Below, one piece after another: positions 1 through 12,784 of a DNA stretch of 64,000 nt (position 1 is its first letter; every line of letters begins with the position of its first letter). A model generated the notes under the pieces. That model made no database searches. It had not been told where the DNA came from and saw only the letters and a program-made list of their open reading frames with translations. The translations under genes were made by a program, and so were the position numbers. The stretch covers positions 87,767,845-87,831,844 of the forward strand of contig NC_087062.1 of NCBI RefSeq assembly GCF_963678635.1, written 5' to 3'. The DNA is from Symsagittifera roscoffensis (Eukaryota > Xenacoelomorpha > Acoela > Convolutidae).

Positions 1-1
1 C

Positions 2-664
2 CAACTTGTTGAAAACATATTTTCATACTATATCGAACCATGCTCAATCGAAGCAATACACCCGCTTCCTGTAAAGAACGAGAATAATAGAGGAACGAAA
101 TCAGCGCCCATTATAGTAAAGTTCGTGTACTTCGCAGACAAAGACAATATTTACCAACTCAAATCAAGACTTGCCGCATGCTTTAATTCACACGGAGAGA
201 AAATGTATATTACTGAGCGTCCACCCCAACATGACGTCACGCTAAAGCAAAAGTGTGAGTCACTGGGATTAATAACGACTACCATGAACTGCCAAGTGAA
301 GCTTTACTACAAAGCTAACAACGGGTCCTTCTACTCGAAACATGTTGACAGTGTCAGTGAAATCGAAAAAGCTGCAAATTCAGCCATAAAAAGTGACCAC
401 AGAGATAACGTCTACAACTATCCAAATCCACGTAGAAATGAGAGCAATTCTAAACACTTCTGGAAACGCAACCAGATGCCAAGATTTAATACAGACAACG
501 CATCGAGCAGGCAGCCTTCCCCAACGCCGGGTCAAAATAAAAGATCGCATCAAGAAATTACCCCTACTAGACCAATGGTGGATGGCAATACGTGCAAACA
601 GCACATCTACGAAGACGCAAACGAAGCAATGTCAACGAGAGATGTCACAACAAGTGGTAGCTAG
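2..664 (+). pseudogene. LINE ORF1 (RRM/FP-like nucleic-acid-binding protein), copy A, 5' cut by window edge
   Basis: Open frame from the window edge to the TAG at 662-664, identical to the complete copy at 8297-9025. The middle resembles the FP/transposase_22-type ORF1 proteins of APE-type LINEs (segment around ADKDNIYQLKSRL), which bind the element RNA. The last 70 residues are Asn/Ser/Pro/Gln-rich and look disordered. The endonuclease-RT frame follows after about 57 bases. The product is inferred from position and family, not from a detailed profile match. Confidence 0.7.
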
Positions 665-721
665 CAAACCAACTCTGTAATTTCATATAAACTCTTAGTT
701 CTACTTTGCAAGTTTTTAGTT

Positions 722-3409
722 TTGATATTGATAAGAATGATTGACGAGCATCAATTAGGTGACATTGAACAACAATCAAAACTATTGTTAAACATAAGAT
801 CTTTACGTTACCATCACGACCAGTTATTTTGTCTTCTAGAAAACTTTAAATCTAAACCTATTGCAATAGGTTTATGTGAAACTTGGTTAACAAGCAACGA
901 TCCTCAAGGTTGCTATAATATTGATGGCTATAAACCAATTTTTTCAAAACCAAGAGAAACAAAAAATGGCGGTGGCTTAGCATTTTATGTCCGCGAAGAT
1001 TTCTCAGCCATTGAATATATACTTGAAAAAGATGACAGATTGGAAAATTTTTCAATTGAACTTAAAAATATTGAAAACAAGGGTGTTTTAACATTTCACT
1101 TAATGTACAGACCACCTGGGGCTAAAATTTCAGGATTTTGGGAAATATTTGAGGAACTGATAGACAAAATCAGCGAACAAAATAAAGACATAATTATTTG
1201 TGGCGATTTTAATATTGATATCTCAAAAGAGAGTTCTCATACTAAAAAGTACCAAGACCGGATCAACATGTATGGTTTACAGATAAACAATTGCGAAGCA
1301 ACTAGAATTACCCCGAGCACAATGAATTGCATTGACCATTCAATAAGTAACACTTTCTACGAGATTGCGTTGTAATATAAGCGATCATTATGCTCTTGTT
1401 AATTTTTTAAATGCCAGCGATCGACCACAAAACAAAAAAAATTTCCCCCGTAATTGGAAAAGAAATTTTAAATTTTCAAGAAACTATGTTAGCATATTAA
1501 AATATTTGTTTTTACTACACCAATTTCTATCTAAAACTGAGGCAAACTGGTCTGTTGATAAAAAGTTAGCCCATATAACTAGAAGTATAAATCAAGATTT
1601 GGATAGATTTGCACCCTATCAATCTTTCGAAAATTCAAAAAAATCTTGGATAACAAATGAATGCCAAAAACAACGCCAGCAAAAGAACAAATGTTACAAA
1701 AAATTGATCAAAAATCCCACCCCTGAAAACCACAAAAATTATAAAAAAAGGAACAGAATATCTGCAATAAAACAATTCGTAATGCCAAGATTGCTTTTTA
1801 CGACAAAAGTACAGCTAATTTCAGCAACTCTAAAGAGCTTTTCTCTACAATACGATCGCTTTGGGGTAAAACAAAAAATTTTTCAGGAAATTTAATAAAT
1901 GCGACAACATTTAATGAATATTTTACTAGTATTGGTGAAAAATTTGCAGCAAAATTTACAGATAACAAAAATGTTAAGTCGAATTTTATTAGTAACACTT
2001 TTGTTTTTGCTCCAATAACAATAAAAGAAACATCTAATGCGATTAAGGAATTGAAAAACGGTAACAGTACTTGTCTTGATGGTATAAGCAATAAAACAGT
2101 TAAACAAACACTTCCAGTTATCAATCAACCATTAACTGAGCTATTTAACCAATGTTTTGATGAAGGATATTATCCTTCCGACTTAAAAGTTGCTCGAGTT
2201 ATTCCAATATACAAAGATGGATCAGTCCATGACGCGGGCAATTACAAACCAATCAGTCTATTTACATCAATTGATAAAGTTTTTGAAAAGATCATTTTCT
2301 ACAGAATGATGAGCTTTATAAATAAGAACAAGGTTTCAAGTGATAGCCAATTTGGTTTTCCACCAAAACATTCATGTACTTATGCACTTTTAGAGTTTAC
2401 AGAAACTTTACGTAAAAGTATTGACAAAAAGTGCACCTGTCAATCCTGCTTCGTAGACCTGACCAAAGCATTTGATACAATAAATCATGAAAGATTGCTG
2501 TCCAAGCTTGAAAAAAACGGGTTTCGAGGAAAATTTTTGCAGCTATTATAAAGATTTCAGTTCGTTGATTATAATAAATGTTGGTCAGAAAAACGTTTGA
2601 TAAAATATTTGATAAAATATGGCGTTCCCCAGGGGTCAGTTCTGGGGCCTCTATTGTTTTTACTGTACATAAATGATTTGCCGACACAACTTGGTAAAGC
2701 CAACTCCGTTCTATACGCTGATGATACAACGATTTTTTGCAACAACAAAAAAGATTTTTTAAGTGCCTTATACCTCAATCAGGAGTGGTTTGTTGATAAT
2801 GGGCTTACTGTTAACCCAGCAAAATGCAATCTAGTCTCTTTTGGTAACAATCATCTGACGGAAATTACCTTTGCATCTCACAAAATTGAAAATTCCTTCA
2901 AAACAAAATATTTAGGTCTAATAATCGACAATAAGCTCAGTTTTAAGGATCATATAGATGAAGTGAACAAAAATTTTGGTCAGTTCAATGGCCTATTACT
3001 CAAAACTAGAAGTTTTTTCAGCACAAAACAGCTATTGATGTTTTATAAAGCCTATACTAAATCAATAATTGAGTACGGTATTTTACCATACGGGAGTGCA
3101 TCAAAAACTGACCTACAATCAATTATTCTTTTACAGAAACGAATAATCAGAACTGTATTTCGCATAAAATACAGTGATTCAGTTCAAGACCTAGCGATTA
3201 GGCACAAAATATACACAGTTTATGAATTGTATGCGGCTCATATTCTCAAGGAAGCTTTCGGTCTCCTGAGAAAATTTTCACCTGTAAAATTTCTAAACAT
3301 TAATGAAACTTCACACTTAAGAACAACCAGAAGAACAGCGGCAAAACTTTTACCCACTGTATTGTTGCCTCCCGATATAGAAAAAATGACCAAATTATCT
3401 GGTTTTTGA
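722..3409 (+). pseudogene. LINE ORF2: APE endonuclease plus reverse transcriptase, decayed, copy A
   Basis: Pol of a non-LTR retrotransposon (jockey/CR1-like group). The endonuclease has NIRSL, GLCETWL and CGDFNID, with the terminal ISDHYAL in another frame. The RT has FVDLTKAFDTINHE (motif A), GVPQGSVLGPLLFLLYIND (motif B) and YADDTTIF (motif C), followed by a thumb/connection to 3409. It is broken by a frameshift near 1370, a second frameshift near 1775 and an in-frame TAA at 2549-2551. No intact protein can be made. The 3' untranslated part probably runs to about 3660, where A+T-rich host sequence begins. Confidence 0.9.
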
Positions 3410-4422
3410 AATTCTCTTCTAAAATGTCACCTCGTATAATTATGTATTTGATGCTCCTCAAATATTGTCTTATCTGGGGCACCCTCCATGAGCGGAACTA
3501 CTCCTGGGTTGTCCCAACAAGCAGTGAATTTATGGCTTCATTGAATAAAATTGCTTGAATGTTATTTTGTACTGCTTGTTAAAAGATTAATTTAATTTAG
3601 ACCACAACTAAGAATTAATAAAGTTAGATCGAAGTACTAAACTAATAAAGACTATTGATCTAGCCTTTTTTGACGAGATATATTAAATCATACAAAAAGT
3701 ATTGTTGTCCTGGCCTCGAATTAAAAAATATTGAAGTAATTATCGAAAAGTTTAAGCATTGAGTGGATTTTCTCTCCAAACAAGTTAAGAGTTTTTAACT
3801 AGCAATTTTGTCAAGATTTTTTTGTATCATTCAAAAAATATTGATGCCCTGAGTTCAAATAAAAAAGCAATGATCATTTTTAAAAAGGTTATGAGGGTTT
3901 AAATATTTGGGACAATTGGGTCAATTTGGGACAATCAACGCGCAATATATTTCGTACTATTATCGCACATGCGACTATTTAATCACTCTTAGAGAAACCG
4001 CTCTAAATTGGGTTGAGGCATGTTTTTCGATCTGTTTTATATTTTGCTATTTGCTAAATATATCATTTTGAACTTTATATCATGTGTGGGTTTTAAAATT
4101 TCAAAACAAAAATCTCAAAAAGTTTTTAAATTAAGAAAAAATTGAAAACTTCGCCGATTATTTTAGGTTAAACGACTCCAATGTACCGTCGTGAACTCTG
4201 CTTACCTTCGTGAAATTCGTTTACGATTAATCCATTTAAAAATGTAATCAGTTGGATTATTCAATTTTTTTAACTCCAACAGAGAGAGCATCAAAAGAGC
4301 ATTTCTGTCGTGTGAAGTCTCTTTAGTCTTTAGCCTTTCTTCATGCGTTTGGTTTTAAATATGATATCATAGAAAAAAAACGATAAGAATAATAGAAATT
4401 GCAGAATTAAAAAAAGACGTAC

Positions 4423-4708
4423 CTTAAGAGTATCCTTGTGCTCACTATCCAAAGAGTAGATGTTGTTTAACTCATCGGTTATTTTGTCCGGTCTCGACCA
4501 GTCGTCTTTCCAGTAGACGGAGTCCCACTTTGTGGCGTCGAATTTGGCGGTGTTTTCCGAGTTCTGTTGCAGGATATTTTGAAGTGCCACACTCAACCCT
4601 ATCGAGTCCTGCTCGTTGCAGGCGTAATCCGAATCAGTGCGCACAGATGCAGTCGCAACACTCACAGACTCGGCTGACATCTGCTGCATGTCATTCGATG
4701 TCAGGTAC
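4423..4708 (-). pseudogene. Orphan duplicate of exon 2 of the secreted-protein gene
   Basis: Identical in sequence and splice sites to 12785-13070: acceptor TCTGCAG before the exon, donor AAG|GTACGT after it, and a fully open 95-codon frame. In copy A no exon 1 lies upstream on the minus strand; a foreign LTR at 5010-5264 follows instead. It is therefore either a stranded duplicate or an alternative downstream exon reached by splicing across copy B. Two extra bases and small changes upstream of the acceptor (4717-4725) distinguish it from copy B. Confidence 0.75.
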
Positions 4709-5009
4709 CTGCAGATATGCAGATGGACTCGCTTTCGGAACAGTTATAATTTATGCCAATATGTTGAATATATCGTTCTCGGCCAAATAAACCGAACGAA
4801 GTACACTAATCTATAACCCCTCATTTGGACGGTGAAAATAAGTTTTTGAGTTATTTAATCGCGTAAAATCATGGGTGCGTATTCTTGGAAAACAAACAGA
4901 GGTCTATAAAACCAAGGGGACTATAAAACTCAAAATTCAAAAAGTCCACCGGGGACTAGAGAACTCAAAGTTCAAAACAGTTGTTTAAATTTATTTGCTG
5001 AGGGGGGAA

Positions 5010-5264
5010 TGTCATCCGGCCTGGATCGATAAACTCAGTATAAAGACATGTTATTTATATTATTCTTATTTTATGTTAAAGTCACTCAGTTGGTCGGTCG
5101 GTTGACCTTGATAGGCATAAAACATGAACTGTGTGTGAACTATTGTTCAGTCGTAAATAAATGTTGTCTATCAACTAGTTGTTTTACACCGCTTCGATTG
5201 AGACTCTTTGTTTATCGATCCATTCGGAGTCGAGAATTAGATATTCCCACTTAGAGGTATGACA
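5010..5264 (+). mobile_element. LTR (255 bp) with adjoining polypurine tract
   Basis: Starts TGTCATCC and ends GTATGACA, giving inverted termini TGTCAT/ATGACA. It is preceded by the purine run GAGGGGGGAA typical of a 3' LTR primer. Inside are a TATA-like CAGTATAAAGAC (about 5037) and an AATAAA (about 5156). The roughly 135 bases before it (4874-5009), with repeated ACTATAGAACTCAAA-like phrases, are probably the 3' end of the same element's internal region. No partner LTR or coding region is present in the window, so the element is truncated and its family is unknown. Confidence 0.6.
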
Positions 5265-8039
5265 AACACATTCAAATAATAAATGTACACATTTTGTCAA
5301 AAAAACCTACACCGCTAATTTTTCAAAAAGGTGTTCAAAACTGTTATTTGTTATTCATTTATTGGATTGTTTTTTGAAACAAAGAATTAGCCGTTTTTTT
5401 GGCACGCATTCCCCATAAATTTTGCATAAAAAACGACTGCAAATGAAAATGAAAACAAAAAGAGTTTTTTATCAAGCGAGCGTCTATGAAAATATTTTTG
5501 ACTTTGAAATGATACAACTTTCGGAACAAAGTATATATTTTTTTCATTTTTCTTATGCATTCATCGAACGCTTTAAAGTTTAGAAAGTGATAAGACTCAG
5601 TAGCATGCCTCGATTGATTTTGGAACCGGCATAAATAACCAATTTCCAGTTAATAGCGTGAACCAATTGCGCATTAATTGTCCCAATTAGGTTGATATTG
5701 CGTTTTTAAAACTCCCTCAACTTTGCAAAAAAAGATACTTTTTGTTTTGAGCTCAAGAAGCCAAACTTTTTAGATTTAACAAGCCATACTACTTGAAATG
5801 GCGCGTTAAAAAGTAGAATAAACTCAGAAAAAAAAAAACCGACCAATCACAAATAGTCCATCTTTTCATTTCTGATTTTCATTACTACTGTCTTTTATTT
5901 GGAAATGACAAGGCTGAATAGTTCGATAGATTCAATTTGTCCGCTTCAATGCTCAAGTACATTAAAAAAATTAAAATTTCAAACTGTGGTTTATCAAAAT
6001 TTCATCATTTGCTTGCAAAATGTTGCAAAAAATGTCAAAAAGGCAAATAACATCCGTTCAACCTTTTGATTGCATTAAAAACGCAAACTTGTGGTGGCAC
6101 AATTCAAGTTTCAGGATGTTGTTGCTGCCTTTTATGTATTTACAAAAGCTCGGAGGGAGTTTTAGCCGAGGTGCAAAAATTTCACGCAAACCAGGAACCA
6201 AAAATCTGCAGAGGGCATTGAGCAATACCTCAAATGGAGTCGAGTGACGGCCATGATTTGAATGCAAAAATTATCTTTGTGTCAAGAAATTTTCCTTTTT
6301 TTTCGTTTTTTTTTAGCTGGGATTGGAAAACTATCCCAGTAGATCAATCACGTCAAGTTCCGTTTATCTAAAATATGAACTAAGCACATTATAGAATAAT
6401 TATAATCACATATGGACTAATTATATCTGATTTGCTCTCCCAATCATGTTTAAAAAAGGCACAAAACTTGCAAAGATTTATGAAGCAAGACACGAGCCCT
6501 AAAACAAATTTCTTCATCACTTCGTAGTTGAACACTAGATTAAAAATGATAAAAAAAAGTTGGTGTCTTTTCTATTCTAAACCAAAATATGCCCATTTTT
6601 AATAAACCGTGAATTACGTTTTTGAGTTTTCCAGTAGGAATTCTACTTGTGCAAATTTTTTGGGCCGCAGAGATAACTTTTGCAAGACGAGCAATAGTCG
6701 TTTTTATTGCGCGCGCTCTCTCTTTCTTAAATTTAGTATAACTTGGCTCCCAAAATATTTGCAGAACAAATTTTTTTGTAGATATTATACATATTCTACT
6801 TAGTCTGTACTGAAAATTTGTAGAAAAATGATGATACTTTTTTGACAGAAAACATTGAACGTGAGTTTGTAACAGGCTTTGAGCAATTGAATGTTATTTG
6901 AACTCATCTATACTGGAGGAAACTGGACTTCTGCGTGTCTTACCTGCACTTACGATCAAGACTGTCATGAGATCAAAACCAATCCAATTTCCTAACTTGA
7001 GTTGCAAGTGCAATTATGGAAAAAATAAAAAAAATTGATAAGCTTAAAGCTATCGTCGTCTCCGAAAAAATTTTTATTGTGAAATTAAAATTATCGGATA
7101 GATATCATATGAGATGTGATCTGACGCATAAGAATGCGAAGTGCTGTTAAGATTGCGAAGTACTTTTTTAGTCAATCCAAAACTGAGCCAAAACTACAAC
7201 CTCTCTATCAAAATGAGTATCTATGTAGTGCACAAAAACAGTATACTCTCCAAAAAATTGCACAAAACGATTGAAATTTTTTTTATTGAACGATTAAATT
7301 GTTAAATTGATATTTTATTTGGTAAGAACGTCATTTATAGGCTGTCAGTCAATAATTTATGCTATTTGGAAGATAAAACTTTCGAAACTTTGTTGGGCTA
7401 CATAAGAGGCTTACTTTTCGTCAACATTTTTTATCAGCAAAATTTTTGACGCGTACTTCGTGACAGAAAAAGGAGCTGAAATCATGACCCATTTTTGGAA
7501 AAAAAATTTAGATTCAAAATTCGCAAAACAAATTGCATCATAATAATTTGAAGTTAATTCATCAGCAATCTTTTTTTTCTGATCAAAAAGCACCTGTTTG
7601 AGAACAACTTATTTAAGTTTCCTGATATTGTCCATTTTGTATGGATAGTTCAATACATCCGAACTCTAAAATAAAGTAGCAGAATTCATTATAAGAAACA
7701 TGATTTAAATGACAACAGAATTGAAAAAAATTTCTGGACACGGTCTTGAGAAAAAAATTTTCCACTATTTTCTAAGAAACTGATGAAATAATTGTACTTT
7801 GGTGGTTTTTTTCTCCAGAATTTCGAAATTTTTCTCTAACTTTTCGTCAAAAGTTGGATGATTAAATTTTTTTATCATTTTGACGAAAATGACGGAACAT
7901 TTGGCGCTTCAAAGGCTTTTTTTCTCCGGAACAAATGCTAAGCTAACAAACAGTCGCATGCTATTACGTCATTGTGTTCACAGTTCGTTTGACAATTTAT
8001 ATTGCTATTCAAACACGCAAATATTAATTCCAAGCACGT
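5265..8039. other. A+T-rich spacer without recognisable genes
   Basis: I see only short chance ORFs (longest 75 codons near 6020-6247), many A/T homopolymer runs and no splice-supported exons or repeats shared with the rest of the window. It separates the two duplication copies. The 5' end of the LINE lies somewhere in its last few hundred bases. Confidence 0.6.
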
Positions 8040-8087
8040 TCTGAATAAAAATCTTATCGGATACTCAATTAACTAACCACCAAAACG

Positions 8088-8282
8088 ATGGAATATACCG
8101 AAGAATGCACTAATGCAGCCGCATCTTTATCACCTGAAATACTCAACAACCTATTGAAAACCGTGGAAACTCTACAAAAAACAGTTTATAACTTGGAATT
8201 AAAGGATTTTAAAAAGACCATCGATATTTCTGATTTGAAAAAAGAAGTCGCAGAACTGAAAAAAAGAGTAAATGCCCAATAA
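8088..8282 (+). pseudogene. LINE ORF1 N-terminal coiled coil, copy B
   Basis: 64 codons from ATG to TAA. Residues about 18-62 form heptad-like leucine repeats (LLKTVETLQKTV, SDLKKEVAELKKRV), the coiled-coil trimerisation region usual at the N-terminus of LINE ORF1 proteins. The continuation lies in another frame at 8297 after a stop and a shift, so ORF1 is broken here. The same region of copy A lies left of the window. Confidence 0.7.
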
Positions 8283-8296
8283 AGGTACACAAGTAA

Positions 8297-9025
8297 GAAT
8301 ACCCTTCTCTTTTGCAATTTCGATTTGGATCACCGATCAAATTCATTGATGAGGACTTCTGCCAACTTGTTGAAAACATATTTTCATACTATATCGAACC
8401 ATGCTCAATCGAAGCAATACACCCGCTTCCTGTAAAGAACGAGAATAATAGAGGAACGAAATCAGCGCCCATTATAGTAAAGTTCGTGTACTTCGCAGAC
8501 AAAGACAATATTTACCAACTCAAATCAAGACTTGCCGCATGCTTTAATTCACACGGAGAGAAAATGTATATTACTGAGCGTCCACCCCAACATGACGTCA
8601 CGCTAAAGCAAAAGTGTGAGTCACTGGGATTAATAACGACTACCATGAACTGCCAAGTGAAGCTTTACTACAAAGCTAACAACGGGTCCTTCTACTCGAA
8701 ACATGTTGACAGTGTCAGTGAAATCGAAAAAGCTGCAAATTCAGCCATAAAAAGTGACCACAGAGATAACGTCTACAACTATCCAAATCCACGTAGAAAT
8801 GAGAGCAATTCTAAACACTTCTGGAAACGCAACCAGATGCCAAGATTTAATACAGACAACGCATCGAGCAGGCAGCCTTCCCCAACGCCGGGTCAAAATA
8901 AAAGATCGCATCAAGAAATTACCCCTACTAGACCAATGGTGGATGGCAATACGTGCAAACAGCACATCTACGAAGACGCAAACGAAGCAATGTCAACGAG
9001 AGATGTCACAACAAGTGGTAGCTAG
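8297..9025 (+). pseudogene. LINE ORF1 RRM/FP-like domain, copy B
   Basis: Open from just after the TAA at 8294-8296 to the TAG at 9023-9025; it has no early ATG because it is the displaced second half of ORF1. It starts with QFRFGSPIKFIDEDF, leading into the FP-like region (ADKDNIYQLKSRL), then an Asn/Arg/Ser-rich tail. Such proteins coat LINE RNA in the cytoplasm. It is in a different frame from the coiled-coil segment, so the copy is inactive. Confidence 0.7.
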
Positions 9026-9082
9026 CAAACCAACTCTGTAATTTCATATAAACTCTTAGTTCTACTTTGCAAGTTTTTAGTT

Positions 9083-11770
9083 TTGATATTGATAAGAATG
9101 ATTGACGAGCATCAATTAGGTGACATTGAACAACAATCAAAACTATTGTTAAACATAAGATCTTTACGTTACCATCACGACCAGTTATTTTGTCTTCTAG
9201 AAAACTTTAAATCTAAACCTATTGCAATAGGTTTATGTGAAACTTGGTTAACAAGCAACGATCCTCAAGGTTGCTATAATATTGATGGCTATAAACCAAT
9301 TTTTTCAAAACCAAGAGAAACAAAAAATGGCGGTGGCTTAGCATTTTATGTCCGCGAAGATTTCTCAGCCATTGAATATATACTTGAAAAAGATGACAGA
9401 TTGGAAAATTTTTCAATTGAACTTAAAAATATTGAAAACAAGGGTGTTTTAACATTTCACTTAATGTACAGACCACCTGGGGCTAAAATTTCAGGATTTT
9501 GGGAAATATTTGAGGAACTGATAGACAAAATCAGCGAACAAAATAAAGACATAATTATTTGTGGCGATTTTAATATTGATATCTCAAAAGAGAGTTCTCA
9601 TACTAAAAAGTACCAAGACCGGATCAACATGTATGGTTTACAGATAAACAATTGCGAAGCAACTAGAATTACCCCGAGCACAATGAATTGCATTGACCAT
9701 TCAATAAGTAACACTTTCTACGAGATTGCGTTGTAATATAAGCGATCATTATGCTCTTGTTAATTTTTTAAATGCCAGCGATCGACCACAAAACAAAAAA
9801 AATTTCCCCCGTAATTGGAAAAGAAATTTTAAATTTTCAAGAAACTATGTTAGCATATTAAAATATTTGTTTTTACTACACCAATTTCTATCTAAAACTG
9901 AGGCAAACTGGTCTGTTGATAAAAAGTTAGCCCATATAACTAGAAGTATAAATCAAGATTTGGATAGATTTGCACCCTATCAATCTTTCGAAAATTCAAA
10001 AAAATCTTGGATAACAAATGAATGCCAAAAACAACGCCAGCAAAAGAACAAATGTTACAAAAAATTGATCAAAAATCCCACCCCTGAAAACCACAAAAAT
10101 TATAAAAAAAGGAACAGAATATCTGCAATAAAACAATTCGTAATGCCAAGATTGCTTTTTACGACAAAAGTACAGCTAATTTCAGCAACTCTAAAGAGCT
10201 TTTCTCTACAATACGATCGCTTTGGGGTAAAACAAAAAATTTTTCAGGAAATTTAATAAATGCGACAACATTTAATGAATATTTTACTAGTATTGGTGAA
10301 AAATTTGCAGCAAAATTTACAGATAACAAAAATGTTAAGTCGAATTTTATTAGTAACACTTTTGTTTTTGCTCCAATAACAATAAAAGAAACATCTAATG
10401 CGATTAAGGAATTGAAAAACGGTAACAGTACTTGTCTTGATGGTATAAGCAATAAAACAGTTAAACAAACACTTCCAGTTATCAATCAACCATTAACTGA
10501 GCTATTTAACCAATGTTTTGATGAAGGATATTATCCTTCCGACTTAAAAGTTGCTCGAGTTATTCCAATATACAAAGATGGATCAGTCCATGACGCGGGC
10601 AATTACAAACCAATCAGTCTATTTACATCAATTGATAAAGTTTTTGAAAAGATCATTTTCTACAGAATGATGAGCTTTATAAATAAGAACAAGGTTTCAA
10701 GTGATAGCCAATTTGGTTTTCCACCAAAACATTCATGTACTTATGCACTTTTAGAGTTTACAGAAACTTTACGTAAAAGTATTGACAAAAAGTGCACCTG
10801 TCAATCCTGCTTCGTAGACCTGACCAAAGCATTTGATACAATAAATCATGAAAGATTGCTGTCCAAGCTTGAAAAAAACGGGTTTCGAGGAAAATTTTTG
10901 CAGCTATTATAAAGATTTCAGTTCGTTGATTATAATAAATGTTGGTCAGAAAAACGTTTGATAAAATATTTGATAAAATATGGCGTTCCCCAGGGGTCAG
11001 TTCTGGGGCCTCTATTGTTTTTACTGTACATAAATGATTTGCCGACACAACTTGGTAAAGCCAACTCCGTTCTATACGCTGATGATACAACGATTTTTTG
11101 CAACAACAAAAAAGATTTTTTAAGTGCCTTATACCTCAATCAGGAGTGGTTTGTTGATAATGGGCTTACTGTTAACCCAGCAAAATGCAATCTAGTCTCT
11201 TTTGGTAACAATCATCTGACGGAAATTACCTTTGCATCTCACAAAATTGAAAATTCCTTCAAAACAAAATATTTAGGTCTAATAATCGACAATAAGCTCA
11301 GTTTTAAGGATCATATAGATGAAGTGAACAAAAATTTTGGTCAGTTCAATGGCCTATTACTCAAAACTAGAAGTTTTTTCAGCACAAAACAGCTATTGAT
11401 GTTTTATAATGCCTATACTAAATCAATAATTGAGTACGGTATTTTACCATACGGGAGTGCATCAAAAACTGACCTACAATCAATTATTCTTTTACAGAAA
11501 CGAATAATCAGAACTGTATTTCGCATAAAATACAGTGATTCAGTTCAAGACCTAGCGATTAGGCACAAAATATACACAGTTTATGAATTGTATGCGGCTC
11601 ATATTCTCAAGGAAGCTTTCGGTCTCCTGAGAAAATTTTCACCTGTAAAATTTCTAAACATTAATGAAACTTCACACTTAAGAACAACCAGAAGAACAGC
11701 GGCAAAACTTTTACCCACTGTATTGTTGCCTCCCGATATAGAAAAAATGACCAAATTATCTGGTTTTTGA
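9083..11770 (+). pseudogene. LINE ORF2: APE endonuclease plus reverse transcriptase, decayed, copy B
   Basis: Second copy of the LINE pol. Endonuclease at 9083-9736 (ETWL, GDFNID), frame change near 9731, linker in the second frame to about 10256, frame change near 10136, RT fingers/palm at about 10140-10912 (motif A with AFDTINHE), TAA at 10910-10912, then RT motifs B and C (GVPQGSVLGP, YADDTTIF) and the thumb at 10913-11770. One residue differs from copy A (Asn for Lys at codon 11408). The two frameshifts and the stop are identical to copy A, which is the best evidence that duplication came after decay. Confidence 0.9.
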
Positions 11771-12784
11771 AATTCTCTTCTAAAATGTCACCTCGTATAA
11801 TTATGTATTTGATGCTCCTCAAATATTGTCTTATCTGGGGCACCCTCCATGAGCGGAACTACTCCTGGGTTGTCCCAACAAGCAGTGAATTTATGGCTTC
11901 ATTGAATAAAATTGCTTGAATGTTATTTTGTACTGCTTGTTAAAAGATTAATTTAATTTAGACCACAACTAAGAATTAATAAAGTTAGATCGAAGTACTA
12001 AACTAATAAAGACTATTGATCTAGCCTTTTTTGACGAGATATATTAAATCATACAAAAAGTATTGTTGTCCTGGCCTCGAATTAAAAAATATTGAAGTAA
12101 TTATCGAAAAGTTTAAGCATTGAGTGGATTTTCTCTCCAAACAAGTTAAGAGTTTTTAACTAGCAATTTTGTCAAGATTTTTTTGTATCATTCAAAAAAT
12201 ATTGATGCCCTGAGTTCAAATAAAAAAGCAATGATCATTTTTAAAAAGGTTATGAGGGTTTAAATATTTGGGACAATTGGGTCAATTTGGGACAATCAAC
12301 GCGCAATATATTTCGTACTATTATCGCACATGCGACTATTTAATCACTCTTAGAGAAACCGCTCTAAATTGGGTTGAGGCATGTTTTTCGATCTGTTTTA
12401 TATTTTGCTATTTGCTAAATATATCATTTTGAACTTTATATCATGTGTGGGTTTTAAAGTTTCAAAACAAAAATCTCAAAAAGTTTTTAAATTAAGAAAA
12501 AATTGAAAACTTCGCCGATTATTTTAGGTTAAACGACTCCAATGTACCGTCGTGAACTCTGCTTACCTTCGTGAAATTCGTTTACGATTAATCCATTTAA
12601 AAATGTAATCAGTTGGATTATTCAATTTTTTTAACTCCAACAGAGAGAGCATCAAAAGAGCATTTCTGTCGTGTGAAGTCTCTTTAGTCTTTAGCCTTTC
12701 TTCATGCGTTTGGTTTTAAATATGATATCATAGAAAAAAAACGATAAGAATAATAGAAATTGCAGAATTAAAAAAAAGACGTAC
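11771..12784. other. LINE 3' region and intron-like A+T-rich DNA
   Basis: Up to about 12020 this is LINE 3' untranslated sequence. The rest is A+T-rich DNA shared with copy A (3660-4422). On the minus strand it begins the intron following exon 2 (donor at 12784-12783). I see no further exon of that gene in it. Confidence 0.55.

Larger units (their letters stand above)
1..4873. repeat. Segmental duplication, copy A (partner of 8362-13233)
   Basis: This stretch is repeated almost base for base at 8362-13233 in direct orientation. The few differences I see are a G/T at 3049, an A/G near 4120, one base in an A-run near 4411, a short altered patch at 4717-4725 and one base near 4784. It contains a LINE and one exon of a host gene. 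The copies share the same LINE frameshifts and stop, so the LINE had already decayed before duplication. Identity ends exactly after the ATG at 4871-4873 (13231-13233 in copy B). The left end lies outside the window. Confidence 0.95.
8040..12020 (+). mobile_element. APE-type LINE (copy B), nearly full length but decayed
   Basis: Order: leader, ORF1 coiled coil (8088-8282), ORF1 FP/RRM-like part (8297-9025), endonuclease-RT (9083-11770) and a 3' region with AATAAA-like signals at 11910-12010. The 5' edge is placed just before ORF1 by guess and the 3' edge at the repeated TAATAAAG-like stretch; neither target-site duplication nor poly(A) tail was found. The sense is opposite to the host gene at 12785-14500, into whose downstream region it has inserted. 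It shares all lesions with copy A. Confidence 0.8.
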